Below, piece by piece: positions 25,957 to 32,450 of a stretch of 32,450 nucleotides of DNA (position 1 is the first letter of the stretch; each line of letters starts with the position of its first letter). The notes under the pieces were generated by a model that was not told the DNA's origin, searched no databases, and saw only the letters and a list, made by a program, of their open reading frames with translations. The DNA lies in the NCBI GenBank assembly GCA_015056305.1, contig SVGO01000017.1, positions 1-32,450 on the forward strand. The letters are read 5' to 3'. A program made the position numbers and the translations under genes. This DNA comes from Clostridiales bacterium. Lineage in GTDB: Bacteria; Bacillota; Clostridia; Christensenellales; Aristaeellaceae.

Positions 25957-27357
25957 TCATCCCGCCAGCGGATCAAACCCCTTCGCTTTCTTCCTTGCCG
26001 CCTGCGCCCGCGGCGCGATCGGCCGGCTCATCAGGAAATACCGCGTTTCGTCGTATATGTGATCTTCGCCGCTCGTGTCGATGTCCTCCGGCCTGCGGCT
26101 GTCGTATACCAGTCCCGGAATCGTCCGTATAAAATCCCGGCAGTTTTCAAATACGTAGAGCATCGGTTTCCCGTCCTCGTCGAATTTGAGCCGCTCGTGC
26201 AGCTGCATCTTCCCCGGCAGGCGCGTGTTGTCGCCCTTGCGGAATGTTATCCCGCCGAATCCGTTGCGGATCTGCTCCTCCACGCTCATTCCCCGGCTTC
26301 TGTCCCAGATCGCCGGGTCCGCAATCCCCACCGGCCGGATGCCGTCCTCAAATTCGCTCTCCAGCAGCATCGCCATTTCCTGCGCAATCTCTCCCGGCGA
26401 GAGCATCACGCCCGTGTTCGGCTCCCCCGATACGCAGCCGTAGCATTCCTTGTATCTGTAAACCCTCCCGTCCTCGTCCACAGCCCATACCCCCAATGAA
26501 AATGGCCGCGTGTATCCGTGATCAAAGCTCACGTACCGCGGCCAGTGGTATGGAATGGAAAACGGGCGAATCACATGCGTGTATCGCCTGTCGTCGTAGT
26601 GCGCAGGATCGTCCGTAAATTCCGGAAATGCCTGCCCGTCAAAAGCGTCCCATCTGCCCAGCAGCAGCGCCTCCCGCAGCGCTCTGGGCTTCTGCTCCAG
26701 CTCAATGATGTAATCCTGCGTGATGTTCGGGTTCTCCGTCGCCAGCGCCGGAATGTACTGGATTCTCCGCACCTCGACGCTGCCGAGCACCTCGCTTTTC
26801 ACCGGCATCTCCCGGATCACGCGCCCGCAGTCCGTCGCGTCCACAAATCGCGCCTTCACCCAGGCGTGTCCCGGTCCGCCCGGATTGCTCGCGCTGCGCA
26901 CGCACGGCACAATCCCCAGCTTCTTCTCCGCGCGCAGCCTCGTGCGCAGATAGTCGTACATCCCCTTCGTAAAGTGCGTCAGTTCGTCAAAGTACAGCCA
27001 GTGAATCTCCGCACCCTGGTATTTGAGCAGCCCTTCTCCCTCGTTGCTCAGGTGGCAGAAATGCGCCACGCTCCCGCCCGGCAGCTTCAGTTCGTGCGTG
27101 CTCGCCGTGTATTTCCCCAGTTCCTTGGGCACAATCGAAAGCATCGTCTTCACCAGCGTCTTCTCCAGTTCCGGATATGTCCGTCTGAACAGATACGCGT
27201 GCGTCCCTGGATATTTCATCAGCCGCATGAACGCGTCCCAGCAGATCGCGTAGCTCTTGCCTCCGCCCGCCGCGCCGCCGTAGAGCACCTCGTCCGCCTC
27301 GCTCGCATGAAACACTTTCTGCTTGTCCGTCGGCTCATAGGTCAGTTCTACGTTCAT
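25957..27357 (-). CDS. phage terminase large subunit
   Basis: 466 aa; Walker A YGGAAGGGKSYA, Walker B IHWLYFDE, nuclease-type acidic residues (VSFDHG, GIADPAIWD, EDHIYDETRY). Confidence 0.93.
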   Translation of the reverse strand: MNVELTYEPTDKQKVFHASEADEVLYGGAAGGGKSYAICWDAFMRLMKYPGTHAYLFRRTYPELEKTLVKTMLSIVPKELGKYTASTHELKLPGGSVAHFCHLSNEGEGLLKYQGAEIHWLYFDELTHFTKGMYDYLRTRLRAEKKLGIVPCVRSASNPGGPGHAWVKARFVDATDCGRVIREMPVKSEVLGSVEVRRIQYIPALATENPNITQDYIIELEQKPRALREALLLGRWDAFDGQAFPEFTDDPAHYDDRRYTHVIRPFSIPYHWPRYVSFDHGYTRPFSLGVWAVDEDGRVYRYKECYGCVSGEPNTGVMLSPGEIAQEMAMLLESEFEDGIRPVGIADPAIWDRSRGMSVEEQIRNGFGGITFRKGDNTRLPGKMQLHERLKFDEDGKPMLYVFENCRDFIRTIPGLVYDSRRPEDIDTSGEDHIYDETRYFLMSRPIAPRAQAARKKAKGFDPLAG

Positions 27358-27758
27358 TGCGTCTCCCCGCCTCTTTTCGGCATCCCGATCTTCGGCATCC
27401 CTGCCGCAAATGTGATCCGGATGTCCTTCTTTTCCTCCTTCGGCACCCGTACGCCCGCCCGGTCCAGGATGTCCATTGCCGCTCGCTGTGTCACGCTATG
27501 CGCTGTCTCCTGCGCACGCATGAGTTCTGCCTGCTTTCGTACTGCCTCTTCCGCTGTTTCATTGACGCAGATCTGTGCTCTCAACTTCGCCGCTTCACTT
27601 CTTCTCTTGAATGGTTCCAACAGTTTTCTGTCACTGAGAACGCCCGTCACTGTTCTCATTGATAATCCCATTTTTTCTGCGATCTCTTCAGGGGCCATCA
27701 ACTCCTCGAAGTACAAATGCAGAATGTGCTTTTTCTTATCCTCATGCAGCTTGCCCAT
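27354..27758 (-). CDS. phage terminase small subunit
   Basis: 134 aa from ATG 27758 (gggggagag SD); HTH MAPEEIAEKMGLSMRTVTGVLSDRKLLEPF; stop overlaps the large terminase start (ATGA). Confidence 0.75.
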   Translation of the reverse strand: MGKLHEDKKKHILHLYFEELMAPEEIAEKMGLSMRTVTGVLSDRKLLEPFKRRSEAAKLRAQICVNETAEEAVRKQAELMRAQETAHSVTQRAAMDILDRAGVRVPKEEKKDIRITFAAGMPKIGMPKRGGETQ

Positions 27759-27791
27759 CTCACTCTCCCCCTTTCCACGCTTCCCGGGATA

Positions 27792-27819
27792 TAAAAAACC
27801 GCCTCCCATCGGAAGCGGC
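27792..27819 (-). terminator. intrinsic terminator in leader upstream of small terminase gene
   Basis: Minus strand gCCGCTTCC-gatg-GGAGGCGGTTTTTTAT. Confidence 0.65.
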
Positions 27820-27878
27820 GCATTCCCCGTTCGTCGACAGCGTCCCTTTGGGCCGCCGCCTTTCATTTCGTGAGTATA

Positions 27879-27907
27879 TCATAGCATACCCCGTTTCCCT
27901 CTGACAA
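27879..27907 (-). promoter_or_regulatory. sigma-A-like promoter upstream of the terminase genes
   Basis: Minus strand TTGTCA (27902-27907) - N17 - TATGAT (27879-27884), with extended -10 TGc. Confidence 0.65.
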
Positions 27908-27926
27908 GCTGACGCTTTGCGACACT

Positions 27927-28313
27927 TTATGCCGCCTCGATTTCGTGCTTGTATCGCGCGCATTGGCGCGCGCTCCGCTCCAGCGCCTCCGCCGTCTCCT
28001 CCAGCGAGAATCCCCCGATGTAATACATCGCGCAGAACGCATAGTGCTCCGGCTTCATGCCGTCCATTTCCCGCCGCGCTTCTCGCTCATACTGCCTCAG
28101 GATCTCGCTCTCCCTGCGCAGCATCCGTTCCATCGCTTCCTTCTTTTCCATCCTCACGTCCAGCCCGCGATAGATTCCGCTCGTCTTCCTCGGCGCACCG
28201 TCCAGCCTCAGGCTGCGCAGCCCGTCCGCCGAAACCTCCCGAATCTGCCCGTTCAGCCTGCGCACCAGCATCACCTGCGTGCGCACCCGGCATAGAATGT
28301 CCTTCCTGCTCAT
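27927..28313 (-). CDS. ArpU/DUF1492-like phage late transcriptional regulator (sigma-70 region 4-like)
   Basis: 128 aa from ATG 28313; MKPEHYAFCAMYYIGGFSLEETAEALERSARQCARYKHEIEAA is an HTH C-terminus typical of these phage regulators. Confidence 0.65.
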   Translation of the reverse strand: MSRKDILCRVRTQVMLVRRLNGQIREVSADGLRSLRLDGAPRKTSGIYRGLDVRMEKKEAMERMLRRESEILRQYEREARREMDGMKPEHYAFCAMYYIGGFSLEETAEALERSARQCARYKHEIEAA

Positions 28314-28408
28314 GCTCCGCCCTCCTGCGCTTCTCTTTTCACCCTCGTCATACATCCTCCGCATCCGTCGCATTCCTCCTTCCAATACAATACACAGGAA
28401 AACGCCAT
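28310..28408 (-). CDS. small Cys-rich protein, 32 aa, not in the supplied ORF track
   Basis: MAFSCVLYWKEECDGCGGCMTRVKREAQEGGA*; SD aaaggag; its TGA overlaps the ATG of the regulator gene (ATGA). Confidence 0.6.
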   Translation of the reverse strand: MAFSCVLYWKEECDGCGGCMTRVKREAQEGGA

Positions 28409-28446
28409 CCTCTGTCTCCTTTCCCCATCCTCGTTCGCGCTATATA

Positions 28447-28460
28447 CGAACATTTGTTCT
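28447..28460. promoter_or_regulatory. LexA/DinR-type SOS box
   Basis: cgaacatttgttct, symmetric GAAC-N4-GTTC matching the Gram-positive LexA consensus CGAAC-N4-GTTCG. Confidence 0.75.
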
Positions 28461-28461
28461 C

Positions 28462-28490
28462 ATTATATCCATTCATCCTCCCTTCGTCAA
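28462..28490 (-). promoter_or_regulatory. sigma-A promoter at the head of the phage cassette
   Basis: Minus strand TTGACG (28485-28490) - N17 - TATAAT (28462-28467); LexA box lies over the expected start site. Confidence 0.8.
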
Positions 28491-28504
28491 CCCCCAAAAA
28501 ACGA

Positions 28505-28530
28505 AAAAAGGAGCGGCCGTTGGCCGCCCC
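28505..28530 (-). terminator. Rho-independent terminator of ugd
   Basis: gcggcc-gtt-ggccgc followed on the minus strand by tccttttttcgttttttg. Confidence 0.75.
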
Positions 28531-28557
28531 CCGAATTATTCATTGCGCGCAGCACCA

Positions 28558-29760
28558 TCAGTCTCTCCTGTACAGGTCGCGCGTATACACCTTGTCCGTC
28601 ACGTCGCTCAGATCCTCGTGATACCGGTTCGCGATGATCACATCGCACCTCTGCTTGAATTCCTCCAGATTCCGCATCACCAGGCTGTTGAAGAATCGTT
28701 CTTCCTTCATCGTCGGCTCGTATACGACGACCTCGACGCCCTTCGCCTTGATGCGCTTCATCACGCCCTGGATGCTGCTCTGGCGGAAGTTGTCGCTGCC
28801 CGCCTTCATCGTCAGGCGGTATACGCCCACCACCGGATGCGCCTTTTCCGGGAAGCCCGCGCGCATGAGAATCCGCTCGGCGATAAAGTCCTTGCGCGTC
28901 CTGTTCGCGTCCACGATCGCGCCGATGATGTTGTTGGGCACGCTGTCGTAGTTCGCCAGCAGCTGCTTGGTGTCCTTTGGCAGGCAGTATCCGCCGTAAC
29001 CGAAGGACGGATTGTTATAGTGGCTGCCGATGCGCGGATCCAGGCATACGCCCTCGATGATCGCCTTCGTGTCCAGCCCGCGCACCTCCGCATACGTGTC
29101 CAGCTCATTGAAGAAACTCACCCTCAGCGCCAGATACGTGTTGGCAAACAGCTTCACAGCCTCCGCTTCCGTCGGGCTGGTAAACAGAACGTCCACGTCT
29201 TTCTTTTCCGCGCCCTCCTCAAGAAGCGCTGCAAATACCCGCGCCGCCTCCTGCATCCGCTCGTTGTCCTTCGGCGCGCCCACGATGATCCGGCTGGGAT
29301 AGAGGTTGTCGTAGAGCGCCTTGCCCTCCCGCAGGAATTCCGGAGAGAACATGATGTTGTCCGCGTCCAGCTTTTTGCTGATTTCTTCGGTATAACCCAC
29401 AGGAATCGTGGACTTGATCACAATCGCCGCCTGCGGATTGACGCAGTTCACCTGCTTAATCACGCTCTCCACGCTCGATGTATCAAAGTAGTTCATCTTC
29501 GGATCGTAGTTCGTCGGCGTGGATACCACGACGATCTCCGCCTCCCTGTAGGCGCTCTCGCCGTCAAGCGTCGCCGTCAGGTTCAGCTCCTTTTCCGCCA
29601 GGTATTTTTCAATCTCCGCATCCTGAATCGGGGATACCCGGCGATTGATCATCTCCACCTTCTCGCCGATCACGTCCACCGCCGTCACCTCATGATGCTG
29701 GCTCAGCAGCACCGCGATCGACAATCCCACGTAGCCCGTTCCCGCAACCGCAATCTTCAT
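28558..29760 (-). CDS. ugd: UDP-glucose 6-dehydrogenase
   Basis: 400 aa; [63 protein letters not shown] motifs. Confidence 0.95.
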   Translation of the reverse strand: MKIAVAGTGYVGLSIAVLLSQHHEVTAVDVIGEKVEMINRRVSPIQDAEIEKYLAEKELNLTATLDGESAYREAEIVVVSTPTNYDPKMNYFDTSSVESVIKQVNCVNPQAAIVIKSTIPVGYTEEISKKLDADNIMFSPEFLREGKALYDNLYPSRIIVGAPKDNERMQEAARVFAALLEEGAEKKDVDVLFTSPTEAEAVKLFANTYLALRVSFFNELDTYAEVRGLDTKAIIEGVCLDPRIGSHYNNPSFGYGGYCLPKDTKQLLANYDSVPNNIIGAIVDANRTRKDFIAERILMRAGFPEKAHPVVGVYRLTMKAGSDNFRQSSIQGVMKRIKAKGVEVVVYEPTMKEERFFNSLVMRNLEEFKQRCDVIIANRYHEDLSDVTDKVYTRDLYRRD

Positions 29761-29832
29761 ATCTTAAGCGCATCCTTTCGCTTTGTTCTCATCAGTTTCA
29801 TTGTAATGCCTGCGCTTTTTCCTGTCAAGCTT

Positions 29833-30029
29833 TATGGGGCTGCCGCCCCATACCCTGCCTGAAGGACACTCTTCTCCTCGCTCGACGCTCGTCGGTCAGG
29901 GCAGCTCTGACAGCCCTACCTAGCTGTCATTCACTACTGCCCCAGTTCGGAAAACCCAAACCCTCGTACTCCCCACATTCGCTTCGCGCCTGTTTCAAGC
30001 CGCCTTTCATCGACAAACTCTGTTTGCCA
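29833..30029 (+). repeat. modular palindromic repeat element with internal ~110-bp insertion between modules
   Basis: atggggctgccgccccat, then unrelated sequence, then cattcgcttcgcgcctgtttcaagccg and gacaaactctgtttgcc. Confidence 0.6.
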
Positions 30030-30051
30030 ACGGGAATATCATCACCTGCAT

Positions 30052-30084
30052 CAAAAAGAAAAACCCACGCTTTTCAGCGTGGGC
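30052..30084 (-). terminator. Rho-independent terminator after tRNA-Glu
   Basis: Minus strand cccacgc-tgaaaa-gcgtggg-tttttcttttt. Confidence 0.8.
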
Positions 30085-30090
30085 ATCTGG

Positions 30091-30162
30091 CACCTCCAAG
30101 GGGAATCGAACCCCTGATTTTGCCTTGAGAGGGCAACGTCTTAACCGCTTGACCATGGAGGC
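30091..30162 (-). tRNA. tRNA-Glu(CTC)
   Basis: Minus strand GCCTCCATGGTCAAGCGGTTAAGACGTTGCCCTCTCAAGGC...GGTTCGATTCC...; anticodon CTC; CCA encoded. Confidence 0.93.
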
Positions 30163-30168
30163 TTATGG

Positions 30169-30239
30169 CTGGGGAACTAGGATTCGAACCTAGACAATAC
30201 GAGTCAGAGTCGTAGGTGCTGCCGTTACACAATTCCCCA
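30169..30239 (-). tRNA. tRNA-Gln(CTG)
   Basis: Minus strand TGGGGAATTGTGTAACGGCAGCACCTACGACTCTGACTCGTATTGTCTAGGTTCGAATCCTAGTTCCCCA; anticodon CTG; CCA encoded. Confidence 0.93.
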
Positions 30240-30341
30240 ATTTTCGAGCCGGAGCGTTCCGACGAAGTGTATTATATCGAACCGGCGTAGATTTGTCAAT
30301 CACTTTTTTTCGTTTTTTGTATTTTTTCGTTTTCGGATGTT

Positions 30342-31016
30342 TTATCGGAGAAGGACATGAATCAGGAAGATTGACGCCAGAGAACCAAGCACGCATGCGC
30401 CATAAAGGATGGCGCACATGCCGTATACCCGCGCTTTGCCCAGCGCCTGAATATCCAGAAAGGGATACGGATAAGGGCTGCCGGTTTCTTCAATGATCTT
30501 CTTGCGTCTGGCACGAAAGAAAACCCAACCGATGTAGGAAAGCGGCAGCAACGTCCAGAAGAGCGCATCTGCTGCGCGAAGCGCCAGTTTGCCGGGCGAG
30601 CAGAGCAGCCAGTAGATGATGACCGATATGGGCACCAGATAATGGATGATGAGGTTGTCAATGTACACGATCCAGTATTGACGGCCTTTGGGCATCCGAT
30701 CGGCAGCCAGGCGCACTGCGGGATACAGCACCAGGTGAAACACGCAGAATGTAAGCGTGATGCACATCGTCACAGCGAATTCTGCGTGAGGAATCAGCGG
30801 CCGAAGGGAAGGGACGGCATAGAGCCGGGGACCGGCGAGAGCAAAGTAGATCAGCACGGCGAGGTTGCTGATATTGGTATAAAAACAGAAAAAGTCCCGT
30901 CGTCTGCGGCCGGCGTAGAAATCCCTGTGCATGGTCAAGCCGATGACGCCAAGCACAACAATCAGCGCGGAAAGCACTGCGCCGGGACGGGTATACGGGC
31001 CTGACATGGACAGCAA
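30342..31016 (-). CDS. Pr6Pr-like membrane protein
   Basis: 224 aa; six hydrophobic helices; FFCFYTNISNLAVLIYF and YIDNLIIHYLVPISVIIYWLL typical of Pr6Pr/AIG1-like proteins. Confidence 0.8.
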   Translation of the reverse strand: MLSMSGPYTRPGAVLSALIVVLGVIGLTMHRDFYAGRRRRDFFCFYTNISNLAVLIYFALAGPRLYAVPSLRPLIPHAEFAVTMCITLTFCVFHLVLYPAVRLAADRMPKGRQYWIVYIDNLIIHYLVPISVIIYWLLCSPGKLALRAADALFWTLLPLSYIGWVFFRARRKKIIEETGSPYPYPFLDIQALGKARVYGMCAILYGACVLGSLASIFLIHVLLR

Positions 31017-31075
31017 TGCAAAACGCCTCCTTTACAGCGGTATTGTGCAAAGAAGGCGGTGCAATTATGCGTTTG

Positions 31076-31867
31076 TCAGATGCGAGTAAGAATAGCCAGT
31101 ACGATCAGATGCGCAGGATAGAATGCATACAGAAACCAGCGCGGCAGTTTCAGGCGTCTCTTCATAGGCAGGCAGCAGAAGACCACAGCCGGAAGCGCAA
31201 AGATGCGCATGCCGAAGGAACAACCGAAAAACGTATATCCGAGGCCGCGCGACCAGGAGATCATGTATGCGCTGGTGAGCGCGAGTGCCGCGGCGGGATA
31301 CTCGCACAGCGCATAGAACAGAATCATCAGCCGGATTCCTGCTACGCCGTAATCCAGATTGGAGGAAAAACGGGTGCATAGGATATAGATAAACAGCGCA
31401 AGCGTCCAGCGTTTATGGCGAAGTGCCATGAGGATGCAAAGGCCCAGAAACAGAGAAAGCAGGATGCTTGGCTTTTGCCAGCTGCCGGTATAAAAGGCAT
31501 AGGTGGCGCCAAAGGGATTCTCATGGAAGGAAATGGAAAACATGGAACTGGTGGCGTGATCCAGTCCCAGCGCATAGAACGGCTGGGAAATAAGCGCCAG
31601 CAGCGCAATGCGGGAGAGGTATTTGGCGGGATCACGCGTGTATACGGCGCCCACTGCGATGCAGTAGGCAAACATCGGAAAGGCCAGACGGCCGATCAGG
31701 CGCATTTCTCCGATCTGGGGAAACAGCATCTTGCCTGCGTGATCGATGAACATGAATACGCAGGCAAGCAGTTTGATCAGGTCGGTATCACGGTTGGTAC
31801 GTACCTGGGCAGGCTGGATCAGGCTTGACAAAAGCCTTCCAGAGTCGCGGCGGAGTGTTGAGCGCAT
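31076..31867 (-). CDS. TraX-like membrane protein
   Basis: ATG at 31867 with aggaggctcc SD; DLIKLLACVFMFIDHAGKMLFP...RLIGRLAFPMFAYCIAVGAVYTR typical of TraX family. Confidence 0.88.
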   Translation of the reverse strand: MRSTLRRDSGRLLSSLIQPAQVRTNRDTDLIKLLACVFMFIDHAGKMLFPQIGEMRLIGRLAFPMFAYCIAVGAVYTRDPAKYLSRIALLALISQPFYALGLDHATSSMFSISFHENPFGATYAFYTGSWQKPSILLSLFLGLCILMALRHKRWTLALFIYILCTRFSSNLDYGVAGIRLMILFYALCEYPAAALALTSAYMISWSRGLGYTFFGCSFGMRIFALPAVVFCCLPMKRRLKLPRWFLYAFYPAHLIVLAILTRI

Positions 31868-32042
31868 GGAGCCTCCTGAATGATCATGTGGATCTGAGTA
31901 TGAACGCATTTGATTTCTGTTCATCAGTATATTCGTCTTTGTCAAAATGTCAAGACTGAAACACTTCCTTAATATTTACCTGTTATACTGTCCATAATTA
32001 AGCAGTTTCCGGCAGAAATGCCCTGAATATGGGAGGAATACC

Positions 32043-32450
32043 ATGGTTCATGTGCTCGTCGTTGAAGATGATGTGAAGCTCAACCAGATTGTCTGTTCCA
32101 GCCTGAATAATGCTGGCTATACTGCACACAGCTGCTTGAGTGCGCAGCATGCCTTTGATGTGCTTTTTGACGGCGGTATTGATGTGATTGTATCGGATAT
32201 CATGATGCCCGGCGTGGATGGCTTTGAGCTGGTCAGTCACGTGCGCAGCGTCAATAAAAAGATTCCGATCCTGCTGATGACTGCCCGGGACGATATCGCC
32301 GCCAAGCAGCGTGGCTTCCGCGCAGGGATTGACGATTATATGGTCAAGCCCATCGATGTGGACGAGCTGCTTCTTCGCATTGAGGCGCTTCTGCGTCGAG
32401 CGCGTATCGAGGCGGAGCAGCGTCTGGTGATCGGCAGCACCGTGCTGGAC
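32043..32450 (+). CDS. two-component response regulator, truncated by window end
   Basis: MVHVLVVEDDVKLNQIVCSSLNNAGY...DVIVSDIMMPGVDGFELV...LLMTARDDIAAKQRGFRAGIDDYMVKPIDVDELLLRIEALLRR; SD gggagg. Missing from the ORF track because it has no stop. Confidence 0.93.
   Translation, partial: MVHVLVVEDDVKLNQIVCSSLNNAGYTAHSCLSAQHAFDVLFDGGIDVIVSDIMMPGVDGFELVSHVRSVNKKIPILLMTARDDIAAKQRGFRAGIDDYMVKPIDVDELLLRIEALLRRARIEAEQRLVIGSTVLD

Larger units (their letters stand above)
15958..28560 (-). mobile_element. phage-derived structural cassette (terminase-portal-capsid-tail/fibre-holin) without visible integration or replication genes
   Basis: Collinear minus-strand block of phage morphogenesis genes; boundaries approximate. 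Confidence 0.8.

Noticed and set aside
1-32450. CRISPR array, transposase/IS element, or rRNA
   Set aside because: No regularly spaced direct repeats, no transposase-like ORF and no rRNA-like sequence seen on either strand.

Overview
GC-rich Firmicutes/Clostridia-like chromosomal window. It contains housekeeping genes (TRAP DctP, BMP-family lipoprotein, YitT, MazF/PemK, fused NnrE/NnrD, AcpS, BirA, a MoxR-DUF58-transglutaminase cassette, an uncharacterised 499-504 aa HTH protein, a NahK-like kinase, AroD, Ugd, Pr6Pr-like and TraX-like membrane proteins, a truncated response regulator) and three tRNAs: Leu(TAA), Glu(CTC), Gln(CTG). The most interesting region is a contiguous minus-strand phage-derived cassette (about 16.1-28.5 kb). 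It encodes small and large terminase, portal, scaffold-like protein, N4-gp56-type major capsid protein, tail/fibre proteins and a holin. I see no integrase, repressor, replication genes, tape measure or endolysin. Its upstream end has a near-consensus sigma-A promoter with a LexA-type box (GAACATTTGTTC) over the start region. This drives a previously untracked 32-aa Cys-rich ORF translationally coupled to an ArpU/DUF1492-like regulator. A second promoter followed by a terminator hairpin precedes the small terminase gene. Modular palindromic repeats sit between the capsid, portal and terminase genes, abut several Shine-Dalgarno sequences, and one supplies the portal stop codon. Together this suggests an SOS-responsive, possibly domesticated, particle-forming cassette (GTA-like or defective prophage). 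That interpretation is inference and needs testing. All family calls are from motif recognition by eye; no searches were run.
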